Shown piece by piece: positions 21,071-33,225 of a stretch of DNA of 64,000 nucleotides; within the stretch, counting starts at the first letter, position 1, and the number at the start of each line of letters is the position of its first letter. Source of the stretch: Pseudovirgaria hyperparasitica (lineage: Eukaryota > Ascomycota > Dothideomycetes > Acrospermales > Acrospermaceae); assembly GCF_010093815.1 (NCBI RefSeq), contig NW_022985549.1:2133494-2197493 (forward strand). The letters run 5' to 3'. The notes beneath the pieces were generated by a model. It was not told the origin of the DNA and ran no database searches. It saw nothing but the letters and a program-made list of their open reading frames with translations. The position numbers were made by a program, and so were the translations under genes.

Positions 21071-22887
21071 ATGGAATTGGTCCTCCTGTCGATGCTGGCA
21101 TTCGCCGGCATCTCCCAGGCCCACCTTGCAGCCTTCACAAAAGGAATGTATTGCCTGAATGGAAATAATCCTGCACACCCAGATCTGAACACCGACATTC
21201 CTGTTAGACCCCTATATGAACTCGAAAAAGCCGACTGGTGGTTCCAACACGATCGGAAATGCGACGCTGCACCGCCGCCGGCCGGCAACTTTCTCGAAAT
21301 TCCAGCAAACGGACAGTTCACGGTCGAGATAGCAAAAAACCAGGCATTCACTTCACTGTCCTATGATGGGTCCAAGGCTGGTACTTGGCCCGATGGCGAG
21401 AACCATCCCGATAGCTATGGTCCATCGACCAAGGGGGAAGACTGTGTTGGAGGGAATGGTGGCTTCCTCCACGCACAGGACGAGCAGAGTGCTGCAGGTA
21501 CTGCGTTTGCAATTAGTTATGGTCCACTCTCGGCTGTGACCATGGAGAACTTGGTCGTATTCACAACCAAGTACCAGTAAGTTTCTTCAGCGTGGTCGGT
21601 CACGCACCTGAACGGCTCTGATCCTCATTATAGCACACCTTGGCAACGTGTCACCACATACGAGGCACCGGATCTCCCAGCATGCCCGGAAGAAGGATGC
21701 ACATGCGCATGGCTTTGGGTTCCTAAGGGGTGCGGTCAACCCAACATGTACATGCAGGGTCACAAGTGCAAAGTCACGGGTGCGAAACCCACGGCCAAGA
21801 AGCTTGCTGCAGCCAAACCTCCCGTCTACTGCGAGGGCGACGCGTCCAAGTGTGTGAAGGGCGCCAAGCAGATGATTGCGTGGAATCGTGGGTTTCCTAC
21901 AACGAAGAAGAGATGACGCCCAGAAAACTAACACAAACAACAGAGAAGAGCGGCAACAACATCGAGACTGAGGAACATCGATCGCCCGGCTACAACGCCA
22001 ACTGTGGCTGGACCGAAGGTAAGTCGTCTATTCCACACATGAAGAAGACGTATCCCATTCTAATTAACGCTCAAGGCGCCCAAACCGACATCTTCGAAAC
22101 TGGAAACTCTGTAAACTCTACCTCGACTCCTCCTCCTCAGGGGAAACCTGGGTCTCCTTCAAAGCCAACCCCGACCTTCACAACCCTCACCAGGTCTCCG
22201 TCCAAGACGCCCTCGCCTCCAAGCGCGAATGGAAACTCCACCGCTCCTGTTCCGGGCGGCAACACTCCCCAGTCTCCATATGGCAACGCACCTCAATCTC
22301 CATACGGCGCCACTCCACCCTCACAGTCAAAGACCCCTGGTGCTCCCGGACCGGACAAGGGCGACACTTACAAGCCGCCATCCGACATGCCATCATCGCC
22401 TCCCAAAGCCGAGAACTCCACAACTCCAGAGCATGACACCAACAGCCCATCTGACGCACCCGTGACTCCGCACTGTGAGTCGCCCAGCACCCCAGAGATA
22501 AACCCAAACGCACCTCAGCCGCCATATAACAACACATCCCCTGACCAACCCGCCGGCAACACCCCTCAGTCTCCACAGTCGGAAACCCCAAGCAGCCCCG
22601 TGCCTGACTCCTCCGCTCCCACTCCCGCTCCCGCTCCCGCCCCTGAGACCCAGCCCAACACCCCTCAGCCTCCGGCGCAGGACACCCCATCATCCCCTCC
22701 CGCACCAGGCAGCCCCGACGCATCGACTCCCCCCCAACAATCGCCGCCGTCATACGAAGAATCACCCCAGCAGCCGCAGGAGGAGCAGCCGCCGGTCGAC
22801 AAGCATGACGTGCCGAAGCCATCGCCCGACGTAGAGACGCCTTCGTCTGGGTACTACCGCTTTCACCGCCGAGGGGACCGCTTTTAG
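21071..22887 (+). CDS. AA14-type lytic polysaccharide monooxygenase with long Pro/Ser/Thr tail
   Basis: Four exons: 21071-21576, 21634-21887, 21944-22018 and 22076-22887. The introns are 56-57 nt with matching phases, giving 548 residues. The signal peptide ends SQA before His18 ([14 protein letters not shown]), the N-terminal His that forms a copper brace in LPMOs. His134 ([10 protein letters not shown]) and Tyr208 (PNMYMQG) fit the other copper ligands of AA14. Further family motifs are [17 protein letters not shown] and GAQTDIF (279-285). AA14 enzymes were described from wood-decay fungi as oxidising xylan on cellulose; this ascomycete member may differ in substrate. Residues 286-548 are a repeat-rich Pro/Ser/Thr tail ([15 protein letters not shown]) with no recognisable binding module or GPI signal, ending in basic [11 protein letters not shown]. 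The AA14 assignment is from memory of the family. Confidence 0.83.
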
Positions 22888-23675
22888 AAGGATAAGGCAA
22901 GGCAGATGTGCAGGGCCCTTAGTCTGTGTGACTTTGCTACGTCCCGTCCCATTGTGCGCTGGATGCGTGCAGAGTGCAGGATATCGTGTATTTTGACAAA
23001 ACACGCCACACACTCGCAAACGCACACACACACACACACACGCAGTAATATATCTTCGCGCCATATTTGCTATCCCATGGGTAAGCTTTTGTTACATACA
23101 TTCTTCCACTCCTTTGGTCTTCTTTACGACTACTACTACTAACTACTACACCCAACAACATTATTTTCTATACGGTATCATGTGTGCTCTGGGAGTTCTG
23201 TTTGCTGTGTGGTGTATGTATGTGTGTATGTGTGTTTGTGTGGGGTATATAAATGAAACTATGCAATATATACAACTATACGTGTTCGAGAGATGTGGAT
23301 AGATTGTGTTTTATGATCGTGATGTATATATATATATGGATGTATATGTGTGACTTTCTGTGCGTGACTTTACATTTATATGTAAATTACGCTCCACTAT
23401 AGTGTATATATACTATACAATACCAATTACAAGGACCCTCGCTCTTCCCTATATCCCTCCTCTGAATTATATACAGGACTAGACTACTAGAGATACTTAT
23501 TCTATAGTTGTCTTTTATAGTTACCTTTTACCTTTCTACATTGTAGCTATATATTTATATATGTATATATGGCATATCTATCTACGGTAGCTATCTACTA
23601 AGTCTAAGACAAAGATAAATATATAAAGACAAAGCCTAAGATTAAGAAGGAGATTAAGAAGACCAATATTAAGAT

Positions 23676-23801
23676 AAAGAAGAAGAAGAAGAAGAAGAAG
23701 AAGAAGAAGAAGAAGAAGGAGAAGAAGAAGAAGAAGGAGAAGAAGAAGAAGGAGAAGAAGAAGAAGAAGAAGAAGAAGAAGAAGAAGAAGAAGGAGAGAA
23801 G
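23676..23801 (+). repeat. (AAG)n polypurine tract, about 125 nt
   Basis: Almost pure AAG/GAG triplets with a few GGA interruptions and no pyrimidine across the run. Confidence 0.95.
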
Positions 23802-24240
23802 CCTAATTAGAGTGGCCGAGATAATGTAATAAGTACACAGGTAGATAGATAGATATATAGATAGGTAGAAGGATAGTTTATGTCTATATGTAATATGATG
23901 TAGTGTTTTAGGTTTAGTAATAATAGACTTAATAGACTTAGGATAGGATGGTAGGTACTATGTATTTATCTATCTATTTACTTATTTATATATTGATTTA
24001 TGTCTTTACCTACCGATTACTCACGTCTATATTACCTACCTACCTACCTACCTACTATTTATTATTTCCCTTTCATATACCTATTTATAGTACTATAATA
24101 TCTATCTATCTATATATATATATATACCCGGAGAGGGGAGGGTTACATATAGCTTGATCCTTCTAGAACTTAGTCCTAAGTCCATATTTAGAATATATAT
24201 ATAGAGAGAGAGAGATCTATATATAGTATATATTCTATAT

Positions 24241-24354
24241 AAGAGAAGAGAGAAGAGAAGAGAGAAGAGAAGAGAAGAGAGAAGAGAGAAGAGAAGAGAA
24301 GAGAGAAGAGAAGAGAGAAGAGAAGAGAGAGAAGAGAAGAGAGGAGAAGAGAGG
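24241..24354 (+). repeat. AGAGAAG-type polypurine tract, about 114 nt
   Basis: Uninterrupted purines built from alternating AGAG and AGAAG units, on the same strand as the AAG tract 440 bp to the left. Confidence 0.95.
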
Positions 24355-25660
24355 TGTAGTTAGTATTAAGAAGATATGTTAGACGGGCAGATGGTACGTA
24401 AATATATAACATAGAAGTAGAAAATAACATTTAGAGCTAAATGCCTAATTCCATACGGATAAGGTTAGGTTCGGCTCGCCATAGTGAGATAGGATTAGAT
24501 AGAGTCCGTATATCATCTAAAATAGAGGCAGAGCAAGAGAGAGAGGGATGAGATGACAGCAACATGGCACACAAATCGGCGTGAGCGTCACATAGGAAGA
24601 TTCCCCTTTATGCCACACGATGGTTTCGCCCAGGTAGCTCAACGACCTGGATGTTTACTCTAGAAGCATGCATTCATGCTGTTCCACAAAACCGAAAATA
24701 GAGCCTCAGGGGTATATGAAAGAAGCCTGCCGGGAAGGTAGCTAATATGCATGGCACACACCTCGCGACCTTCCGCGGCAAATATATTGCGCGTTTGCCG
24801 GCCGGATAAGAACGGATTTGGAAGCATGTTTCATGCTATTTTGAGTATGGAAATTGAATGCTACGTATATATATATATAATAGGGCTTGGGCCAGGTCAA
24901 CGGAAACGTCCGGGGCGACTAACGATGGGACCTCTATGATACACTCTTTCGCTGCTCTCGAGTGCCTCGAGGGCACTATGTCCGTGTCGCTGGCATTAAT
25001 GAGGACAATACTACGACGACTATGGACATGTGGCACTGGACCGGCGTAAGAGGTGTGATCTACTGGAGCGGCCACCAGCAGCTGTTGGCAACTGTTCGAG
25101 TAGGAAGGGGTTGTTGCTTCGTGTAGAAGCCTACATTCTACTCTGGGCTAGCAGTAACTTGCCCCTTTATATGGAATTATTCATGTGTAATTCATGTATA
25201 GTTTTCGGTGTGGTTCTTCACGTGAGAAACAGACGTCAAGCATGTTTGAAATCATGAATGGGCATGTCCGCTAAAATAACACGCGAATGAGCGGTATAAG
25301 CCTGCTGTGTGACCAGAGAGTCACCTTGTGGTTTGTCAGTAATGAGGCCGATGGTCTACGGTTCGTATGTTCTACGCGTGATTTTGTACTTTTGTTCAAA
25401 GCAGTGGACCTGATGCTACGCCGTTGTCGTCACAGAGTGCATGAGTCGCTTTTGAGTCAATACGAAGAGAGGGGAAGAAAAAGGATGATGGCAATCAAGC
25501 CTCGCCCACAGTCAAACTGCAGGCTCAGCGACACCTTGAGGGGATGACAACTCTTTATTCGCCTATTTGAAAGCTCCAGTGACAACAATAGTCTCTGATG
25601 TAAACCCAACCGTTATAGTCATCACATGCAATCCGTCCCAACCATACGAAAGAACACCTT

Positions 25661-26263
25661 TTACTGGCCTGGGCGGCGGTCGTTGAAGCGGCGGGGTCCG
25701 CGTTCGGTCTGTTGTTGCTGCGATACGGCAACGACGTTGACGGGGATAGAGTCGAACTGTGCACCGTGATTAGCAGGTCGAAGGCGACACTATAGAACAC
25801 CGGAAACTTACGCCCATGCTCTTGAGGAGGTCCTTTGTCTCCTGGTCAACATCAAGTTGACCGCTCTCGCTGTTTTGCGTGAAGTCAAGCGCGGAGATCT
25901 CTGGCACGTATTGATCCTTTCGCTCACGCTCCTCTTCTTGCAGCTTGAAGGAGATACCACGGACCGGTCCTCGCTGAATACGCTTCATTAAATGTGTGGT
26001 GTAGCCAGCGATCTGATGGTCTCATTAGAAAATTTTCGGTCTTCTGAATTGCAAAGCGGCGAACCTTGTTGCGCAGACGCTTGCTGGCAATGATAGCGAT
26101 CTCATCGCAAATCCTCTTGTTAGTCTCAAAGTCGAGGGAGAGCTTTGGGTAGTATCGCTCGATGATGACCTTGGCGGACTTCTTCACGGTCTGTACAATT
26201 GGTTAAAATTGATATCTCTCATGAAGCACGAGTCTGGCATACCTTGGTACGAACGCGACCCAT
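25661..26263 (-). CDS. RPS17: 40S ribosomal protein S17 (eS17)
   Basis: Four exons: 26243-26263, 26065-26190, 25812-26012 and 25661-25756, with introns of 52-55 nt. The product has 147 residues. The first exon codes only MGRVRTK, typical for this gene. The body reads [40 protein letters not shown] and [20 protein letters not shown], all diagnostic of eS17, a component of the small ribosomal subunit. The last exon is [20 protein letters not shown] with a basic end, within the range of fungal C-terminal extensions. Donor sites are GTATGC, GTTCGC and GTAAGT. The gene sits alone between two gene-poor blocks, which is unusual only for its isolation. Confidence 0.96.
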
Positions 26264-29200
26264 TTTGGCGGTGTTATCGAGGTTGTCGGAATTGTGGTAG
26301 CTGACGATACTACTGAGGTTTGCAGATTCCGTGTGTGTAGTGCGCTGCCAAGCATTAGGCGAGAGCTCAGCGTGTCACGTGTACACCTTCTTCCTCTCTT
26401 GTGGGAGTTCAGGCTTCAAAAGGTCCGGTAACACTAGTCAGATGACTAGGACTAGTCATTTTGGCTGAGTGGTTACGACACTCTCAACAGCGCTGTCTAT
26501 CTGTCAGTGATCAATATACAATATACAATATACCACGTTTCGGCGAGTACCACTATCGGCTAGTCTTCTGGCTTGCTTTACAACTAAAGCATCGCGTCGC
26601 TGCATGCTAGATTCGCCTTATGAAATTGCAATCTGTGAGCATGTTGTTCAATTTATCTGTGCGAGCAACATACCCCGAACTCTGTACTACTCCAAGGATT
26701 CGCCCGACTTGAGGAGGTCAAGCAGTGCCGGTGATAGGGTCGCAGCGCTACAAAGCTGCCAAACCTGCACGAGTGAAAAGCACCCCCCAACTTGGATGGA
26801 ACTGCCCATCCGCTCATACCTAAATTCCACGTCTACAAGATACTCACATCTATGACAGTCCTGGTCGCAAGCGATCGTCGGATTCCAGCTCACATTTTTA
26901 TGCATCACAGCATTCCAAGGAGTCACTGAGATGAGGTACAGCATCGCGATCTGCGAGACATGACCGGATCTATCCCAGCCTGTGGCACCTGGCTTGGGTA
27001 TATCTGACGAAGCGTAAATTGGATCAATAGAACTGATATTTCATAGATGCAATCTTTAAGTAACGATTCGCAGCTCTTGTTTATTTGCAATTAGCAGACG
27101 TCCTTGGACATTGTCGCCAAGTCGCGTCTTTCGGACATGTTTCCCCATTTGTCGACGAGACGCTCGACGGCCGCGAGTGCCATCCAGTGGTTGCCAGTAC
27201 ATCAGACCTTGGTAAAAAGAGGAAAGGTTTAATGCTCCAGGGTTAGACGAAGCACCTTGCATAACTATGACAGTCAGAAACACCTCTTCGAACTTTGCAC
27301 ATGAGGCCAGGCTCGTTGCGGCGTGCAAAGAACACTTCAGCCTGCACGACCCCATGTATGTGACTAGGAACAGCTAGTTGTTCCGTGGGTTCGGAATGGC
27401 TTTCTGCCCAGCCCTGCTCAAGACTTCAAATCATCCACCTGGATCGAACGTAGGAACAGGATGTCCGGACTTCCTCATGACCACACTGTATCAGGAACAC
27501 GCCGCTGGCATTCTTGAGCCGAGACAAGACAGCCAGGTGACGAGGCTAATCATCGCTGCCGATGTAGACTGTTTACGCCCCTGAGGCACTGAGGTAGAGC
27601 CGCCTTCCCAGCAGGGCTGCAGCTATTCCCCAAAACCGTCCTGGCGGCGTGATACGGCTTTCGCTTAGACGGTAGTGACCTTCCACGCTGTTTCTAGAAG
27701 CTCATCAAGACTACGGGAGACAAACCCTTGACCCATGCCACTCATCAGGCTTGGAAGTGGATGCTATGGGTGACAGAGCCGCATTTAGTATCCCTTGCAA
27801 GTTGAGATCCGGGGACAAGCTCTAGGAAGGCGAAGGTGAAATTCGACGTTCAGAGGATATCTCAGCAAGATGATAACAAAGCCCTCTCGTGAAACGAGGT
27901 CGAGATGGAACTATGAAACGCTGTTCATAGGGCGGCACATCATAACATCGCCCGCGGTAGTCGTTCATATCACGGCCCCAAGGCTATTTGCGTACCGTGT
28001 TCGTATCAGAGCCTCGTCATTAGAGGTCCGAGACACTCATTGACGCAGAGTTGTCCACAAAAGATACACATTGACCAGCCTTAACATGAAGGCTTCACGA
28101 CAATTTCACTAGCTTACAACATTGAACATGTCACCATGCGGGTCCTAAGGCACATGGCTCGTCCACACCAGGAGCAGATGGGGCAAGACCGCGTTACGAA
28201 TTGCCACGCACAGAGTGTCTGCTGGGTCGTGCATGTCGTAGAGCTTCGACACCTCGAAACAGCTAATTATACAGAAGATAAGAAAAACACAGGACAGTGA
28301 TGAGTGTGATGAGGCAGACTTCGCCACATGGATTTGCGCGCGCAATTAAGACTCCCTCCAATTAGTCAAGGGATCAAACGCTTCAGCTGTCAGCCTGCTG
28401 CGTGGCGTGGCACAATATGTTTGCTTGGTGGATACAACATGCATGCGCCATGACACGGGACATGGCCCGATACATGAAGTGGTGGAAGGCCTTTGGGTTG
28501 CTGTTGATCGGCCTAAAGCAAACGAGATATCAGTATCCCGAGCCGCAGACGAGGCAGTAGTGTGAAAGCCATCACCGAGATGCTAATACTACCTTAAGCC
28601 AAGTCTCGCTTTGAAGATAATACTTCCATCGCATCTAGAAAGGCTGGGCAGGTGGCACGTCTCGGCGTAGGATTGGGAGCACAGGTGGGGGCGTTTGGTG
28701 GTAGCCCGGGCCAGTCGCAACGTGATTGCGCTCCTATCAGCCACTCCAGTCACTCGTCACTCAACTCCACTCACCTTACATCAACATCAGACCCTTCTTC
28801 GCGGCACTGCATCTCTGCGCTTTTCCGACGTCGCGCGTCCCGAAGGCACATGGACAGGGGGCAGGGAACCAGACTGAGATGGGCCTCCCTAACTTCCCAA
28901 ACGTATCCACCCGCTCTGCTTGGCCTGATAACTGCGGTTGCCGTGTATGGTTGTGCCCTCGCAGCCAACATCAGCCAATGCCATGGCTCATTAGCAGCGA
29001 TTCCTCCAACAGGGCTGGCCTGCTCTTTTCCAGGGCAATATAAGTGGACCAGAGAGGCTGATCGGTTTGCCGCCACGGCTGGTGGAATTCTCATCAGAGC
29101 AAGCTTGAGAGTTTCGTAAGGTCCTCTCGAAAGCATGAAAGTCTGGCTTGATCAGGCAAGCGGGATGATGATAGAGAGAAGACTGAGAATGGGTAATGGA

Positions 29201-29856
29201 ACGACGAGCAAACGAGCAAACGAGCCACCCCGGACAATGAAAGCTGGGCGACGCGACTAGGCTATCTTGAGGCTCCGCCCAGACACGGCCAAGGCAGATA
29301 CAGGAAGCCGTGATTCGACAGATGTCCTATGTTGCGCTGCTAACGGGCCTTCCAAGACTCCTAAGACACTCCAGATACGACCACACTGTCGTCGAGCCGG
29401 CTCCACAGCGCCAGTGCTTGTCTTCCTAGCGCGCGAACGACATCACCTACTGCCATCTCGTCCGAGCCATTCAATACTCCTCGCTGGGGCCGACGGTTGG
29501 ATCTAGGTTCTTGGCTTCATCCCACACGGCCAGTCGACGCCCAGCTGCCTATTACGACTTCTAGTAGGTCTTGACACGGACCCTTTGATGCAAGTCGCGT
29601 GCCGATAACGAGTTGTGGGGTGGAACACTCTTTGGCCCTTCGATTCGATAGGAATATAATAATGCACCCCATCGCCCTTCCACAGCATGCGTCCAACTGA
29701 AGATCCGTTTGTTGCAGTTGGCTGTTGGGCCCTTTACCGTGTTCCTCCTCGCAGGTAGCATTTTACCTGGCTTCGGTACCTTTCACCTACCTCTATTCCA
29801 CCCTCAAACACTCAATACGTCCTCTCCGGACAAGCTATAGGGTCACACACGCCACC
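26264..29856. other. Gene-poor gap, 3.6 kb
   Basis: The longest gene-free stretch here. ORFs reach about 155 codons (28652-29119) but none has motifs, good codon use or plausible splice partners. It must contain the RPS17 promoter at its left end and the permease promoter at its right end. Confidence 0.4.
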
Positions 29857-31621
29857 ATGAGCAAAGACATCGAGAAGACGAGCGCTGAAATAGCCCCGTC
29901 ACCAACATATGAGTATGGATCCTCGGATGAACCTAAAGGCACCGCTTGGGGAAACTTCAGAGATAGTTTCAAGCGCCAGCCTGGTGTGTCGACAGCAGAT
30001 GGACCAGAAGATCCAGCCCAGCTCTCCCGCCGTCTGAAGGGCCGCCACCTCCAGATGATTGCCATTGGAGGCTCGATTGGTACAGGTCTCTTCATCGGTT
30101 CGGGTTCCGCTCTCGCAAAGGGTGGTCCCGCGTCACTCGTTCTCGCCTTCGGTCTCATTGGAATCATGTTGTACTGTACCGTCCATGCACTGGGCGAGAT
30201 GGCCGTCATGTACCCTGTCTCTGGTTCTTTCGCTACCTTCTCGAGCCGATTCATTGATCCTGCGTGGGGTTTCGCCATGGGTTGGAATTATGCGATGCAG
30301 TGGCTCATTGTGCTCCCGCTCGAAATCATTGCGGCGGCCATCACATTAACCTACTGGGAAGGTGCGAGAGATGTCAACTCTGCTGCTTGGTCCACCATCT
30401 TCTTCGTGTTGATTGTTGCAATCAACTTGTTCGGAGTCAAGGGCTACGGTGAAGCAGAGTTTGTCTTCTCGCTCATCAAAGTTATTGCTGTCATCGGTTT
30501 CATGTAAGATTTTTGAATTGGAGCATTGACACTGTCGCTAATCTTCTTGCAGCATCCTCGGCATATGCATCAACGTCGGCGCCAGCCCGACCGGCGAAGT
30601 TATTGGTGACAAGTACTGGAGCGACCCGGGCGCGTTCAATAATGGGTTCAAGGGGCTTTGCAGTGTCTTCGTTACTGCGGCGTTCGCATTCGCAGGTACC
30701 GAACTCGTCGGTCTAGCCGCCGCGGAGACCCAAAACCCCAGAAGGATGCTTCCTACAGCGATCAAGCAGGTGTTCTGGAGAATTACTCTCTTCTACATTG
30801 TCTCGCTTGTAATTGTTGGCTGCCTGGTCCCCTACACCGAACCTGAACTTCTTAATGGATCCAGCAGCGTCGACATCACAGCATCACCCTTCGTTATTGC
30901 CATCTCGAACGCTTCGATCCCTGTCCTCCCATCGATATTCAACGTTGTTATCATGATTGCCGTGCTTTCGGTGGGCAACTCGTCCATCTACGGATCGTCG
31001 CGTGTGCTAGCTGGTATGGCTGAGCGCGGACAGGCGCCCAAGATACTTGCCTATATTGATCGCTCTGGTCGGCCCCTTGTGTCTATCCTCGTCGCGTCTG
31101 CGTTTGGACTTCTGTACCTGATTGTCGCAGCCGGTGATCAGGCTCGTAGCGACGCGTTCAACTGGATGCTTGCACTTTCTGGTCTATCGTCCATTTTCAC
31201 GTGGGGATCCATCTGTCTTGCGCACATCCGATTCAGGTCTGCGTGGAAGAAGCAGGGACACAGTCTCGACGAGCTCGCATTCAGGAGTCAGCCTGGTGTT
31301 ATTGGCTCTTGGGTAGGATTTATCTTCAACTGCCTCGTCCTGATCGCGCAGTTCTGGACTGGATTTGCTCCGGTTGGCTACGGCGAGCTCACTGCCAACG
31401 AACGAGTCATCAGCTTCTTCCAGGCATATCTCAGCGCACCCATCATCGTCGTGACGTACGTGGTGTACAAGATCATCTACAAGACACCGATCATGCGATC
31501 GCATACAATCGATCTCCAGACCGGACGTCGCGAGCTCGACCTGCAACACCTGATTGAGGAGGAGCAGGCGGAGAAGCGGGCATGGCCTATGTGGAAGAAG
31601 GTGTACAAGTTCTTTTGCTAG
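29857..31621 (+). CDS. Amino-acid permease (APC superfamily, GAP1/AAT fungal type)
   Basis: Two exons, 29857-30503 and 30553-31621, with a 49-nt intron (GTAAGA...TTGCAG), giving 571 residues. The start has a near-perfect context (GCCACCATGA). It is a proton-coupled plasma-membrane importer with 12 predicted helices. The family signature lies in helix 1 and loop: RRLKGRHLQMIAIGGSIGTG, LFIGSGSAL. Later motifs are ALGEMAVMYPVSGSF, AFAGTELVGLAAAETQNPRR and GNSSIYGSSRVLAGMAERGQ. The N-terminal cytosolic tail (about 65 residues) has lysines and acidic residues suited to ubiquitin-regulated turnover. The C-terminal tail ends in aromatic MWKKVYKFFC. A terminal FWC is common in this family; here it is FFC. 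Substrate range cannot be told from sequence alone. Confidence 0.95.
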
Positions 31622-33225
31622 ACGAAAAGTCGCGCTGGGGAGTTTACGATACCACGGGAAGGCAGGCGTTGCGTTGTGTTGCGTAGCATACCCTTTTGAA
31701 TGAAGTCTGATGTTTTGACAAGTAGCATTTGCATGGATAGAAGCACGTCTAATAATGATATGGTTCCATGTACTCCATCCAATCCACGTCGATGCTGAGC
31801 ACCCGCGGACCAGCCCAGTGAATGATTAATTACTGCCCGTCTGTGCTTTCAGCCAATTATCAACAGAACGCGCTGATTTAGGTCTAGCGTGACGGCGATC
31901 GCCATGGTGGCCACAACAATACCGCTTGCCACTAGCGGACGAGGACTAATGCACCCCGCAAAATCCGTCGAAGCCATACGTGCAGAGATCGGATGGGTCT
32001 ATCAGTACTACTATTGTATTGTTGCAGTGTCGACCTCTGTGACACAGAATGGCAGTATTAGCAGCATATTAATTTCCGGTGGTGGTGGTGGTGGTGTTGG
32101 TAGTGGTGAAGAGTCAGGCAAGTATCAGGCAGCTGGACGGAGAGAAAGAAGCCTCGGCTGGAGCAGGAGTGATAATCGGATCAAGGACTAGGTAATTAAA
32201 AGGAGGCGGTAATGAAGATTCAGATGATGGAATGACTATCTAGATCCAGATGAACGACGCGACTCATATTACGTTAATTGCTTGCTTGTGCTATTAAGTT
32301 AATACTACTGACTGACACTCTATCGCGACCTCGGCAAAATGCTCACATGGCCTGGCGAGGGTTGCCGACGATGACTTCTTATGATGAGACTGCTGCTTCT
32401 CGCACTTCTTTGTATCTCTATTGTATTAGTATATACTATTCTATATACACCTTCTGGCTATCCACAACCTGTCTACAACCGATTACCTACGTCGTCGTCC
32501 CTATTACATACAGCACACAAGGATCTGGCCAATACAGCGCCGCCCGTTTCTAAGCTGCCCACCCACGCCTGAGTGTGTGTCAACTACCAACGTTCAACCC
32601 CGCCCCCAGCTTGTCATTCCATTTTCCCCCCGCAGCAGCAGCAGCCAACAACGGCCCTGAGCGTGTGTTGTTCTATTATCATTAGTTGGTGTATACAGAT
32701 ATCTGTCTAAATTTCCTATTTACGATCTGATATCTAGAAGGTCCGCGTCGCAGACAGAGTATATAGAGTCTTGGTGTCGGCGACTCTTTTTGCCAGCACA
32801 CACGCATCAGTCCTCAACTTTGGACACAGCATCAATCTCATCCACAGACGTCGTCCTCGAGCCGACGCAAAGGAGTAAGCCATTGAATTTGAGTCATTTT
32901 GTCCCTTGACCCCTGGCTGCCCAACCGGTGCAAGCCATTCTTACAGCTATTCTTACGGGAATAGTCAGTTGAAACGGTCGCTGAGTTGACGTAATTAGCT
33001 CTGCAGCGTGCAGCTCAACTGCAGGAACCACTCCACTGCTCAAACTGTCTTCAGGAATTCATACCTCAGGCCACGAGAGCTGCTAAGAGCGGTGAACAGA
33101 GCTCCCCGAAGTTCCAGCTGTGCCAATATTCCCAAGCCATGTCTTCTTCCTCTTCTTCCTCATCCCAATCACTCCAATCTTCACACCAACGACTCGGTCA
33201 ATTATCCAGTCATCTCTCAAACAAG
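31622..33225. other. Gap between permease and aspartate aminotransferase
   Basis: 1.6 kb without a supported gene. It contains a short GGT run at 32078-32096. The transferase frame is open from an ATG at 33139, in leader sequence rich in TCT/TCC. Confidence 0.4.
32078..32096 (+). repeat. (GGT)6 microsatellite
   Basis: About six GGT units in the gap between the permease and aminotransferase genes; no coding context. Confidence 0.85.

Larger units (their letters stand above)
22888..25660. other. AT-rich, simple-repeat block between the AA14 gene and RPS17
   Basis: From about 23150 to 24450 the sequence is very AT-rich, full of TATA, CTAT and ACCT runs, with two long polypurine tracts and a CA run at 23022-23042. 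TA dinucleotides are abundant, as in RIP-mutated DNA, but no transposon protein is recognisable. From 24450 to 25660 base use returns to normal and no gene was seen. Confidence 0.5.

Noticed and set aside
26459-26485. tRNA-like A box (TGGCTGAGTGGTTA)
   Set aside because: It matches the D-arm of Ser/Leu tRNAs, but no acceptor stem or T-loop with GGTTCGA lies at the right distance.
28652-29119. 155-codon ORF in the 3.6-kb gap
   Set aside because: Low-complexity Ser/His/Arg composition and no homology recognised; several overlapping frames are equally open.
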